Made by a program: the position numbers and the translations under genes
In this document: positions 23,501-34,584 of the stretch, one piece after another
How the letters are laid out: the number at the start of each line of letters is the position of its first letter
Numbering within the stretch: the stretch's first letter is position 1
The notes under the pieces: model-generated
Databases searched by the model: none
What the model was told of the DNA's origin: nothing
Seen by the model: only the letters and a program-made list of their open reading frames with translations
Source of the DNA: Alopecurus myosuroides
Taxonomy: Eukaryota > Streptophyta > Magnoliopsida > Poales > Poaceae
Direction: 5' to 3'
Assembly (NCBI GenBank): GCA_028641055.1
Contig: CM054057.1
Location: 330,428,482-330,492,481, forward strand
DNA: 64,000 nucleotides

Positions 23501-25281
23501 TCTCCTTTAGGAGGTGGGAGTACTCCTAGATTATCAGGTGGGATATGCAATTGTAATTGTGGAGGTTGCTGCCATAATATTTGTTCTAAAGCTTCTTTTT
23601 CTGCATCATTAAATGGCTCTTCCTGATTAAGCATATAACGTTCCACCACGTCTGATGAAGCTACAGCTATATGAGCAAGAGTTTCAATTATATCTTTAGA
23701 TTTTGGTTCTTTCTTAGCAGGTTTATCAGCAAATTTAGAAAAATTAAATTCAAGTTTCTCTCTAGCACATTCAATAAACACGCTTTCTCTAGGCAAATCA
23801 ATTTCAGCACCAACAGTATGTAAGGAAGGTCTACCAAATATAATAGGACAGAAAGAATATTGTGGACAACCAAGCACAATAAAATCAGTAGGATATTTTA
23901 TTTTCCCTACCAATACTTCAACATCTCTAACAATTCCAAAGGGACTAATATAATCTTTATTAGCAAGTTGAATGGTCATACCTGTTTCTTCCATGGTGAT
24001 AGGATCAATATCAGGCTTAATTTCTTGATAGAGAGAATATGGAATGACACTAATGCTTGCTCCAATATCACATAAACCATGATAACAAGAAGTCCCAATA
24101 GAGCATGATATAATTGGCTTACCAACTTTGGATGAATTCCCTTTAATAACTTTGGTAGCATCTTCACATAAATAAACATCAACAGGATCTTCTTCATTTA
24201 ATTTCTTAATAATAGATACTTGGTTCTTGACTTCCACATGTTCTTTAGGTTGAGAACATCTCTTTCTACTTTTGTCAGCAACAGCAATAAGCAAATTCTC
24301 TTTAACTTTTTCAGGATAGGGAGGTGGTTCAATATATTCTTCTATTACTACAGATGACACTGGTGTTTCTTTAATAAATTTCGGGACAACAATAGAAGAT
24401 TTAACGGGTTCAACATAATAATCAAAGCCACTTTTAGGAATTCGAATGTGCTCAGCAAATTTCTTAGCTATTTCAATTGCAACATATGGATCAAGACAAA
24501 AATCTTTAATAACATTCTTGAACAAAATAGAACTAGAGAAACTTTCTACACATGAATATCCATAATCAAAATAAACTTCATTACCTTTGTCTAGGTCCCA
24601 ATATTCAGAGTTCTTCGAAATAATTTCCAATAAATTCCAAGCTTCTTCTGCAGTATTATTTGTAAAGCTTCCACCAGATGAACCATCCAAATATTGCTTT
24701 AGCCTATCAGGTAGTCTCACATAAAAGTTTATCAATATAAGTTTATTTGTGAGATCATGACAAGGATTATTACGAAGGAGGTCCTTAAGCCTCCCCCAAG
24801 CTTGAGTAATACTCTCTCCAAGGTGTGGCCAAAAATTAAATATAAAGCAACGGTTCTCATAAGCCTCTTTAGGAGTAAAATATTTAAGAAAGAAAACCTT
24901 CATAAAAGTATCCCAATTATGTGTAATTTCTTCATCCAGGGACATATACCATTTTCGAGCATCACCAGTTAAGGACTGGTACAATAACTTGCATTTTACC
25001 TCCTCCTCGGAAATAGCCTTGAGCCTAATTAGCCCACATATATCCTCAATAGCCCGTATGTGATCACTTGCAGCCTTTGTTCCATCCCCTGCAAAATACT
25101 CATTCCTAACAGCTTTAACAAATTCAAGGGGAATAATATAACCATCATCATGAGGTGCTTTTTCAACAACTTTAGGTTTAATAGCATAAGCACTCTCATA
25201 TAAAGCAATTTTCAGCGAAGCATCTCTCATAAAAGCCATAATAATAACAGGATGCAAGATCAAGTAAAATTCAGCTTTCAA
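20532..25281 (-). pseudogene. gag-pol polyprotein of outer Athila-type element (three nonsense codons, one frameshift)
   Basis: The gag core is at 25281-24600 (KCKLLYQSLTGDARKWYMSL, FMKVFFLKYFTPKEAYENRC). The protease is near 24060 (CDIGASISVIPYSLY, the DLGAS-type motif of the Athila lineage). Reverse transcriptase has RMCIDYRKLNKATRKDHYPL, YLDGYSGFSQIPVH and FMDDFSVYG (catalytic Asp pair). RNase H has [20 protein letters not shown]. The integrase zinc finger is HDSPYGGHHAGDR...CDKCQ, and the catalytic core includes WGFDFMGPF and IIDGGSHF with the Glu region [17 protein letters not shown]. In-frame stops lie at 23203-23205, 22288-22290 and 22033-22035. The frame shifts between about 21287 and 21229 within integrase. 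Start: an upstream ATG exists at 25281; the downstream MAFMRDASLK may be the real one. Confidence 0.9.
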
Positions 25282-25317
25282 GTTTCCTTACCAAACTTCT
25301 TACCAATAGCGCTACGC

Positions 25318-25335
25318 TCCCCGGCAACGGCGCCA
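25318..25335 (-). other. Primer binding site (tRNA-Asp type) of outer element
   Basis: The plus strand TCCCCGGCAACGGCGCCA equals the 3' end of plant tRNA-Asp including CCA's CA context, so the minus strand TGGCGCCGTTGCCGGGGA is its complement. It lies 11 bases inside the 5' LTR end. tRNA-Asp priming is typical for Athila-lineage elements. Confidence 0.88.
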
Positions 25336-25346
25336 GAAAAGTGTCT

Positions 25347-26876
25347 TGATGGCTCCCAAGTGCAGGAGATCAATTGTAGTACTTTTCGAATTAGAAAGGT
25401 TGTCGAACCCACGAGGAGCAGAAGGAACTGGTAAGTAGAATAGCAAAGGAATAATAAAAGCAACAAGTGTTTTTGTGTTTTAATTGTGTAGTGCAAGTAA
25501 AGTAAAATGCGGAAAGTAAATTGCAGCAAGTAGTAGGTCTCAATGAGAGACAAAGCCCAATCCTCTAATGCGCAAGAGGACAAACTCAAGTGTGTGTTTG
25601 TGTCTTATATGTGGAAAACGTTCCCGAGGGCTGCACGGATTTAGCTGGCATAGTGATTCATTGCATAGCATGTTTGTATATCTTGTCTAGTTTTAATCTT
25701 CTTCGGACGGAGACACAAATAGGAATAGCTAAATAAATAAACTATCACCCCTTATGATGGATCACGTGGCCAATTAAATGACAGCACGAGAATTATTAAG
25801 ACATGATGTCCCACCATAACCTTATGCTCTAAGGTCCCCGATACAAGTACCCTCATAATGCAATTCAACGACTCTGTCTCAAGTTCCTGTCACCTAAAGA
25901 CATCATCACGTCACTACACTACGGTGTTCTCCTATGAGCCCATGTAGGTGAAATGTTGTATAGTCGACGTTCGTACAACACCATCATAGAATCACATAAA
26001 AGATAAATACTAGACCAAATAACAACTCATCTTATGTAACAAATCATTGCCAATTCATCCTATGCCCTCAGGAACATGCGGGAACTACTCACAACGTGCA
26101 AACATGATCATGTATGGTGACATATGTGGTACAACACATCTGAAACAATGGATCCACCACCAAATAATGACAAGTACTCAATCCCAAACATGCAACGGAG
26201 TACAATAACACGTATCTAGGGTGTAGCAATGATCAAACTATGAGGGGAACGGAGTGGATCACGGTGATGGTGATGGTGGAGATGCAGGTGCTGGTGAGGA
26301 TGGTGATGGAGATGCCTCCTCCCACGCCAAGGAGGAGATGGGGATGAAGATGGGGATGATTTCCCCCTTCTCCGGAGCTCCGGAGCAGCAGGATATGTCT
26401 CCCCCACGGAGATTTTCGAGAGTTTCGCCGCCCTGGCGGCTCCGTCTCGTCTCGGGAAAATTAGGGTGTTGGTTTTTGGGGAGGACGGAGTCGTCAGCAA
26501 AAAGACCTCGGGGAGGAGGTGTTGTGGGCCCATTTGGGGGCCCCACACGCGGCCAGGGAATCTGGCCCCGTGGGCTACCCCCTTTTGGGCCTCCTGGCCC
26601 TCCTCCTTTGTGTCTTGTGTCCACGGCCTTTCTCCCGAAGAAAAACTGACAGGGTTTCTTTCCTTTTGCAATTTGGATACATGTAGCTCCTGAAACATAA
26701 AAAACTTGAAAACAGGTGTTTTCTGACACCCAGAAATTAAATACCAAAAATAGGGACTTTGTAGGAAAGTCCCATAAAATCATCTAAAACATGCAAAACA
26801 ATGACATAACATTGATAAACCATCCCAATAATGCCTATATGGAGGGTATAAATGATGATATAAAATGCACGTATCA
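25347..26876 (-). repeat. 5' LTR of outer element (1530 bp)
   Basis: On the plus strand it runs TGATGG...CGTATCA. It matches the split 3' LTR (1274-1356 plus 16728-18173, 1529 bp) with about 24 substitutions and one indel by eye. Confidence 0.94.
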
Positions 26877-26881
26877 CATGG

Positions 26882-27170
26882 GTAGAGAGAAACTTATGTT
26901 AAATCATGGAGACAAGGTCCAGCCTCTCTAAAGGAAACTGCGGGTCTAGAGGGTGTGTCTCCACACCATGCAAAGCTAGCAAGCGTGAGGCAATAAGACC
27001 TCTACAAATTCCTCCCTTCTCACGTTTAAGTGAGAGACTGTAAGCAATTAAAGCACCAAAGTTATAAGACCTATCACGTCTTAAGGCAGCTGAGATAAAA
27101 GCCAAATCATAAACAGATAGATTGTTGGCGGTTTTTCTAGCTAACACACATTTAGAAATAAAATAAGCAA
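26882..27170 (-). pseudogene. N-terminal part of the host element's env-like/unknown ORF
   Basis: The minus strand reads LARKTANNLSVYDLAFISAA, then LRRDRSYNFGALIAYSLSLK, then a stretch to LERLDLVSMI before the CATGG insertion point. It continues, with decay, at 1268-908. It starts only about 190 bases downstream of the PBS at 27361, so gag and pol are missing upstream: this host copy has an internal deletion or belongs to a non-autonomous derivative. The domain resembles ORFs placed after pol in Athila-type grass elements; function unknown. Confidence 0.5.
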
Positions 27171-27276
27171 AGTATCGAATGCATGGGAGTTGAATTTCTC
27201 GTATTTTACCACTCTCCCTACTGCTATGGATGGTGACCGTTGCGGGAGGAAGTCTTCTTATGTATGTTTGTTTTGT

Positions 27277-27294
27277 TCCCTGGCAACGGCACCA
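27277..27294 (-). other. PBS-like module, diverged second copy
   Basis: TCCCTGGCAACGGCACCA differs from the tRNA-Asp-type site at 27361-27378 at two positions and lies 84 bases inside it. It is probably a duplicated primer-site module that is not at the functional distance from the LTR. Confidence 0.6.
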
Positions 27295-27360
27295 AAAATT
27301 CTTTGCTACGCCTTGATGGTGCCTTGACGGGGAGACTTCTTGATGATGATGAATTTTAAC

Positions 27361-27378
27361 TCCCCGGCAACGGCGCCA
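27361..27378 (-). other. Primer binding site (tRNA-Asp type) of the host element
   Basis: TCCCCGGCAACGGCGCCA on the plus strand is identical to the outer element's site. It is eight bases from the LTR boundary at 27387. It shows that sequence to its left is the 5' internal region of a minus-strand element. Confidence 0.85.
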
Positions 27379-27386
27379 ACAATTCT

Positions 27387-29010
27387 TGATGCTCGCACTC
27401 GGTTATATGATGGCGCCAGGAAATCTTGCTACTGACAATGGCGTGTTGGGAACCCCGAGAGGAGGGTGTGATGAGTACATCGGTAAGAATTTCCCTCGGT
27501 TAAGAAACAAGGTTATCAATCCAGTAGGAGAAAGAGGATCTTCGGAAGGTTGATGCCACTGACGGTGGTGATGGAGCCTCACCGGTGTTAGCAACAACAC
27601 AGAACCTGCACACAACACAAACAAAATACTTTGTCCCAACGGTACAGTGAGGTTGTCAATCTCACCGGTCTTGCTGAAAACAAAGATTAGACGTATAGTG
27701 TGGAAAATGGTGTATGCTTGCAGTAAGTAAAGAAAGCAGGGAATTGTAGTGGTTTGTTTAACAGTGTAGGAAAATGGACCGGGGTTCATAGGTTCACTAG
27801 TGGTGTCTCTCCATAAAATATAGAATGCTGGGTGAACAAATTACAGCTGGGAAATTGACAAATAGAGATTGCACCGTAGTGCATATTCATGACATGATGA
27901 CTACTATGATATTTAGCGCGGGCATTACAACAATATACATAGACCGTAATCCAACTGCATCTATGACTAATAATCCACCCTCAGGTTATCATCCGAACCC
28001 CCTTAGGTATTAAGTTGCAAGCAACGGATAATCGCATTAAGCAATGTGTGTAATGTAAGCAATTATTGTGCACGCGGGCACTCAAACCGCTGTTTTCTCC
28101 CTAGTGGCGACATCACATCCTCCCCCGTCACGTTTCTTTCACTCGAGCACAGGCGAAAAGGAGGCATGAACCCAACTATCGAGCATAAATACTCCCTCTT
28201 GGAGTCACTAGCAACTACTTGGCCAGAGCAACCACTAGCAACGGAAAGCATGCAAGATCACAAATAATATATGCAATAAAGACTATAATCAACTTGGCAT
28301 AAGGTCAATATTCATCGGATCCCAACAAACACAACACATAGAATTACATAAGAACAATATCGATCATGTTAGGCATCTCACGAGATCTAAACATTGAGGC
28401 ATAGGAGGAGAAGACAACCATCTAGCTACTGCTATGGACCCGTAGTCCAAGGATGAACTACTCACGCATCACTCCGGAGGCAGGCATGGCGATGAAGAAG
28501 CCTCCGGTGATGATCTCCTCTCCGGCAGGGTGCCGGGAGACAGCTTCAGAACCCCCTGATCTAGGGTTGACGACGACGGCGGCTGCGGAACTGTTCGGGG
28601 ATTTTTTATCAGGTGCGTAGGGTTTTCCTTCGAAGGGGAATAAATAGGCGAAAGGGCGACGTGGTGGGCCATCAGGGTGGCCTCACCAACCCCAAGTGCG
28701 GCCAGGGGGCGCGCCTGGCTATGGTGAGGGCCCCCTGATGCCCGTCTTCGACTCCTCTTCGGACTTCTGGATGCTTCCAGGGAAAATAGGAACTTCGGGG
28801 TTCGTGGGGTCCAATTCCGAGAATATTTCCAGAACAACTTTTCTGAAATAAAAAAACAGCAGAAAATAGGGAACTGGCACTTGGCATCTTGTTAATAGAT
28901 TAGTCCCGGAAAACGTGTAAAAATGCTATACAGAAGGGAGAAAACAGGTAGCAATTGGCATAATATCAACATGGAACATCAGAAATTATAGATACGTTGG
29001 AGACGTATCA
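27387..29010 (-). repeat. LTR of host gypsy family (1624 bp), internal sequence on both sides
   Basis: On the plus strand it runs TGATGCTCGC...GACGTATCA; minus-strand start TGATACGTCTCC, common in Triticeae Sabrina/WHAM-like gypsy LTRs. A PBS lies to its left (5' LTR role), while a PPT-like AAGCTTGGAGATGCT lies directly to its right (3' LTR role). One LTR therefore appears shared by two tandem internal regions. It contains a TGGCGCCAGG at 27411 that mimics a PBS inside the LTR. Confidence 0.8.
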
Positions 29011-30838
29011 AGCATCTCCAAGCTTAGTTTCTACTCGTCCTCGAGTAGGTAAACGATAAAACAAAATAATTTCTGAGGTGACATGCTACCACACAATCTT
29101 GATAATAATATGTAAAGCAGAGCATGTAAAATAGTATCAAATGAACTAAAGTTGTGATCTATATTTGATATCAACAAGTAATGCATAAACAAATAAGAAG
29201 AAGAAGCAAAAAAATTTAATGAATCAATACTAAAAGACTATCAACCGTGCAGGGTTTATTAGAGACGATTTAAGCTTTCAAGAACAACAATATCATGCAT
29301 GTCAAACGATCTTCACAATCCCTGTTAGGATCAAGTCAAGCTTTCCACACGATACAATGCTTGAATCTTAAACTATTTGCGCACTAAAAACAAGCAAGTG
29401 TTCTACGTTGGTCCCTGACACCGGGATGTTATGGAAAAGAGAACATTATGGGGGGTTTGGAAGGTCAATGGAAGAAAGGCTCATAAAGCTGAAAGTGGTC
29501 ATTAGACAAGAGAAAGTCTTACAACCGAAGCTATGCAAGGAGTAGGGATTGCCACACAACGGATGCACATAGAGCTATAAGTGTATAGAAGCTCTCCAAT
29601 GGAACTAGTGGGGGTGCATCCAACTTGCTGCTCACGAAGACCTAGAGCTCATTTGAGGAGGCTCATCATTGGAATATACAAGTCAAGTTCTATAATGTAA
29701 AATTCCCCACATAGTTATGAATGAATGATAATATGAAAATTTTCTCCAAACTGAAGCGTTGGTGCTAAACATGAAGCACAAGTGTGGTATAAAGGATAGT
29801 GATGCGCCCCCTCTCTCTTTATTCTCTCTTTGGCCTTTTTTTTTCTCTTTTTGGGCTTTTTCATATATTTTATATATATATATATATATCCTCACCGGTA
29901 GGGGCAACATTCTATATTACAATGAATCATCACACTTTTAGTAATCATAAATCATAATGGAATATCACTAATGTATCCAACTGCATGCTCCTGCCAGTGT
30001 AGCAGTATGCATAAATAACCATGAAGCTCATCATCAAGTAACATAATGCAGGTGGATGTTGTGCAGCAATATATCTTGGAATGGCTATGGAAATGCCATG
30101 ATAGGTAGGTATGGTGGCTGTTTTGAGGAAGAATATATGGGCTTATGTGTAGGAGAAAAAAGTCCTCCCACGGGATTTGGATGCACTTGCGAAGTTTGCA
30201 CCAATTCTCAATGTGAAAAAGGGCAATGCACAGTACCGAAGAGGCTAGCAAATATGGATGGTGGAAGTGCCAGGAACCGCAACATAGACTCACGAGTTAA
30301 AAGGTTGCAGCAAGCAAATCATCTTTACAAGGCACAATGCAAATCATTCCAAGAGGGTCCGTGGCAGTGACAAGTCACTGTTAGCTACCCCGACCGTAGC
30401 GCGTAACAAAAGGCCGATCAGAAATGTATCACTCGTAGCAATCATATACCATTGTTTCTATCAGCTGGTAATTTAAGTGTGGCACAGTTTCAAGTTTCTT
30501 AGACCAACCATTAAAAGTTTATACTTACTACTCCTTCCCGTTTATCCATTAAGCAAATTAATATCTTAAAACAACAGCAGTGATTCAAGTGAAGCAGTTT
30601 AGTGATCTACAAGACCATGCAAATTTTTCCACTATACAACTATCACATAAGCATTTCTATTCCCATCCAAGCACGCACACACACACACACACACACACAG
30701 TTGTTCGGGTGTTTATATTGGCATGTCATCGGTGCATGCTACAAAATAGGATTCTGTTGAGCGGGTATTCAAATTGCACGGCATTATCCAAAAGAAGAAA
30801 ATGCAAATAATGGGGTATAGTTGACTCAATCCGTTAGT
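29011..30838 (-). mobile_element. 3' internal region of a second host-family gypsy copy
   Basis: The minus strand ends CTCGAGGACGAGTAGAAACT, then AAGCTTGGAGATGCT, then the LTR. The region is non-coding and of the type found upstream of the 3' LTR in Triticeae gypsy elements, from recalled similarity of 29590-30300. It contains a (TA)n tract at 29871-29889 and an (AC)n tract at 30675-30699. The small open frame at 30056-30370 is not supported. Confidence 0.6.
30675..30699. repeat. (AC)n microsatellite
   Basis: About 12 AC units inside retrotransposon 3' region. Possibly polymorphic. Confidence 0.9.
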
Positions 30839-32972
30839 GATTAGGTATGACGTGATCCAAATAGTGGGTGGATTGGGAGAGGAGTACGTACCCCTAGGGG
30901 TACCAAACCATTTTCCTATATATATAGGGAAAATAGTTTTTACTCCCGGCTACACCCACGTCTCATATACTGTCGTACGGAGGTATGTGTCATACTTTTT
31001 CGGTCTGAGTACGTTCATATACTATATCTAAGATACTCCAAAACAAGTTTCGTGAAAATTATAAAATTGAGTATGTATTTTGCACTATATATTTAAAATA
31101 TCTGTATATATGTACGTATAAAAGAAGTATGTAGAAAAATTACACATACTACATAAAAAGTAGTATATATACTCCCGAAATAGTAATATACTAGAAGGGT
31201 GGGGCGCGCCTTGCTGCGCCCATTTGTACAACGATAAGAAAAAAATAGTGCACAACATTCTTTCTATATTCTGGAGTATGCATTATCCTTGATATTTTTT
31301 TAAATAGTTCATCCAGCAAGATCACTCATACATGTTACCTTGAAATTCATATGAAAGAAAGTTTTTCTTTTTACAAAAGTGTTGTATAAAATGGTACATA
31401 AAGTAGCAATATATTGTTGTAAACATAGAAGATTGTTATAAGAGTAGCATTAATTGTACTGTTGTAATCATAGATAATTGTACCACGAGATGGACACTAT
31501 ATATTTATGGGCAGTGTGCACGCTCAAGAGCCACCTCAGACTGGGGGACTCGAGTGATATGAAGCATTCACCAGCTGTCGGTACAACTGACAGATCCGAA
31601 ATTGCAATTTGATAAAAAAAAACTCACTTACAAATAATGCAGTTCTATGTTTGTGTAATGATAGCTAGATGACGGTGCGCCTATGCTCTAATCTGATACT
31701 CTCATCGATCAATCTCATGAATGATATCACGTACAGTTGAAGCTTCATAATGAACAAAACCCATGCAATAGATGGCTTTGAAGATGTGTCACTGTTATTT
31801 TCATTAGAAACTACCGACAAATCATTGGATGATGCTCCCAGCTGTAATAAATCAAAGCAATTATTGTCTAGTTTCAATACACAGAAAAGTCCTGGACCTA
31901 TACTGGCACAAAATCAAAAGCACTAAATTACTACTCAAACTGTACTATACTACACATGTATGCACTTGATGGTGATTTACTTATTCATAGGGACCTTTTT
32001 ATATTAGAAATGCATAAAAGATTGATAGCTAACAGGAGAAACATGTGAAATGATATACCCATAAAACCGATAGACAGACCTTGTATCAACTTCATGTCTT
32101 CAAAGTGAAAAAAAAGGATCTGCAATGCGTGCTTTGCCCGACAACTTCCACATTCTATCAGATTGCCAATTGTGCTTGTATATGTTAGTCTGATGTATTA
32201 TGATGCTACATGCACTGTTGGAGATGAGATGAACCCGTCGAAGGCTAATCCTTGGCTATATCTTAGTAATACCAGGCGATTGAGGAAATGCAGAGAGATA
32301 AAACAGTAAAGCACATGAGAAAATACAACTTCTGTACCATGTCTCTGCTAGACAATAGTACTCACATACCTAGCTTCCTCTCTATACTTCTATTTAATTA
32401 ACATACAACAGCACTACAGAATATACTATCCAGAGAAAAATAACAACACAACGTTCTTCCGAGTCTATTTAAAAGAATCTCCACTGTCTGACATTGATAT
32501 TAACAAGGAACAATGTGTGTCAGTCTCCCTCATTTTCTCTCGGCAACAAGCAGCACCAAGCCAAGCAGCGGCTGTCTCTGACCAATTAGTCTCACTTCCT
32601 CTCAGGCAATTAGTAGACAACATAAGCACTACGCCTCAGAGGAAGCCAAGCAGTGATGGTGCCCTCTTATCTCCTCCAGCAATTCTCTCTACCTCCACCA
32701 CCCAAGCGCTTGGCTGTGTCGGGCGACTCAACCTCGACCTTCCCTCTCCCCTATGGCGCATCTCCCACACATCGGGTGAGAAAACTTAAGGATCCATTTC
32801 TATGTAGTAAAAGGAACAAAAATCCTGAACCATAAAAAGTGATTGATAACGTATACAAAAAAGAATCAACTGCAAGATACCTAACCTCGATACGAAAAGG
32901 AATCAAGTCAGCTCAGAAAGATATTCGTAGGTGGTTCGGCAACAATATGAGGCTACAACTTCGGAAGACCCT

Positions 32973-32981
32973 GTTCTGTTA
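32973..32981. repeat. 9-bp target-site duplication GTTCTGTTA
   Basis: GTTCTGTTA at 32973-32981 and 34393-34401 flank the inverted-repeat element. Nine bases is the hallmark length of Mutator-superfamily insertions. Confidence 0.9.
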
Positions 32982-34392
32982 GGAAAACGCTCACAATCCC
33001 CCGGGGGATCGAGCGCCTCGCAACCTCCTCTTTCCGCGCGTGCCACGCGTCCCATCACCGGCGAAAGAAAACCAACCCTCGCGACCCTGGTCCCACCACG
33101 TTGTAGCTTATCCTCTCGCCCCTGCCTCTTCCTGTCCGCTCATTTTTTCCCCTGCTCGCACCCTTCTTCCTCCCTGCTCCTAGCCACAGTCCACCTACCG
33201 CGCCAGCGCCCAGATGCTCTCAACGGCGGGGGAGATACCCCGGCGGCGCCGAGATGCCTCGGTGGCGGGAAGTCCAGGATGCTCCCCGGCGGCCACAGGT
33301 GTTGCTCCGAACGGCCGGAGCTCGCGCCATAGACGGCATGAGGAGATGCTCCTGGCGTCGAGGAGATGCTCCCGGCGGCGCCGAGATGCTCCCGGCGGCG
33401 GGGAGATGCTCCCGGTGGCTCGTGCTACGTGCGGCAATGAGGAGATGCTCCCGGCGACGAGGAGATGCTCCCGGCGGCGAGGAGATGCTCCCGGGGCGTC
33501 CGGCGTTGCTCCGGTGGGCCAACGGCGATGCTCCCGTGGGCGTATGGCGTTGCTCCCGTGGCTAACGGTGGTGCTCCCGTGGGCGAACATTGATGCTCCC
33601 GTGGGCGTCCGGCGTTGCTCCGGTGGGCCAACGGCGATGCTCCCATGGGCGTCCGGCGTTGCTCCGGTGGGCTAATGGTGGTGCTCCCGTGGGCCCCAGC
33701 GTTGCTCCGGCGGGCGAACGGTGATGCTCCCGTGGGTGTCCGGTGCTGCTCCGGTTGGACAACTACGATGCTCCCGTGGGCGTCCGACGTTGCTCCAGTA
33801 GGCGAACGGTGATGCTCCCGTGGGCGAACATTGATGCTCCCGTGGGCGTCCGGCGTTGCTCCGGTGGGCCAACGGCGATGCTCCCGTGGGCGGCCGGCGT
33901 TGCTCCGGTGGGCTAATGGTGGTGCTACCATGGCGAAGGGGTGGTGCTACGTGCGCCGAGGGGAGGTGCTTCCAAGGCGGGGGCGGCCAATGGCGGAGGG
34001 AGGTGCTACCAATGGCGGAGGAAGCTTCTTCTCCAGCGAGGATCGCGGCTCCGGCGATGGGCGGTCTGGCGGGGTGACTAAGGATGGCCATGCTCCGCCC
34101 CTTCCAGTCACACGGGATACCTACGGTGGGGAAGGAGAGCATGAGTTCGAAGCTCCGACGACTCCGACGACGGTCACAGCTCCGACGCGCGAGGTGGTGG
34201 GTGACGACCCGGCAGTGGTTCTCCGTACCCTGAATCAAGTGAAGATCGCGCATGGATGGTCGATTTCTGTTTGGGCTTTTTTTTCTTTTCTTTTTTTGTC
34301 CGCGGGCGTGGGATACGTTTCTAGACACGTGTCAACCAGGTGAGGCGGAGGATAGAAACTCTCGATCCCCCGGGGGACGCTCAGCAGTATTC
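32982..34392. mobile_element. Mutator-like non-autonomous element (1411 bp) with minisatellite
   Basis: It is bounded by perfect 9-bp duplications. The inverted ends align over about 32 bases (left GGAAAACGCTCACAATCCCC, right complement GAATACTGCTGAGCGTCCCC, both continuing into CCGGGGGATCGAG). The interior is GC-rich: 33000-33200 is mixed, possibly captured sequence; 33200-33940 is a minisatellite; 33940-34380 is unique. No transposase is present, so it depends on an autonomous MULE. Whether 33000-33200 is a captured host gene (Pack-MULE) needs a search. Confidence 0.8.
33200..33940. repeat. GC-rich minisatellite, about 21-bp unit in 42-bp pairs
   Basis: Typical half-units are GATGCTCCCGTGGGCGTCCG and CGTTGCTCCGGTGGGCCAAC (about 21 bp each, alternating). 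The 5' part (33340-33490) uses a GAGGAGATGCTCCCGGCG variant. Because 21 is a multiple of three and the unit lacks stop words in several frames, overlapping open frames of 100-200 codons appear on both strands. They are by-products of the repeat and not evidence of genes. Confidence 0.88.
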
Positions 34393-34506
34393 GTTCTGTT
34401 ATAGCACGTCAAAGCAATATATAGGAATTATCGACTAAATTAACCATGCCGAGACATCAAAATAGGAAGCTGTAATCTACACATGCTATAGCAGTCTTCC
34501 ATGACC

Positions 34507-34584
34507 GCAAAGTACGCAGATATGACGACAACAAATATAAAAAATGCAAAGTACGCAGATATGACGACAACAAATACAAAAAAA
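34507..34584. repeat. 39-bp direct duplication
   Basis: GCAAAGTACGCAGATATGAC begins at 34507 and again at 34546, with the following bases also shared. It is a short recent tandem duplication beside the Mutator-like element. Confidence 0.85.

Larger units (their letters stand above)
1274..26876 (-). mobile_element. Complete Athila-type gypsy LTR retrotransposon (outer element of the nest)
   Basis: The element is about 10.2 kb when the nested insertion is removed. It runs on the minus strand: 5' LTR 25347-26876, tRNA-Asp-type PBS 25318-25335, gag-pro-RT-RNaseH-integrase 25281 to 20532, an extra ORF 20204-19635, a non-coding 3' region, a PPT, and the 3' LTR. The 3' LTR is split into 1274-1356 and 16728-18173 by the Tat-type element. 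The two LTRs are 1530 and 1529 bp and differ at about 24 sites plus one indel by eye (about 1.6%), so the insertion is young. The polyprotein carries at least three nonsense codons and one frameshift, so this copy cannot be autonomous now. The CATGG duplications flank it. Confidence 0.93.

Noticed and set aside
30056..30370. Cys-rich 104-codon frame
   Set aside because: It lies in gypsy 3' non-coding sequence of known type, read on the opposite strand to the element.
33195..34343. Many overlapping open frames of 100-218 codons on both strands
   Set aside because: They all arise from the 21-bp minisatellite and have no start context, domain or consistent strand.
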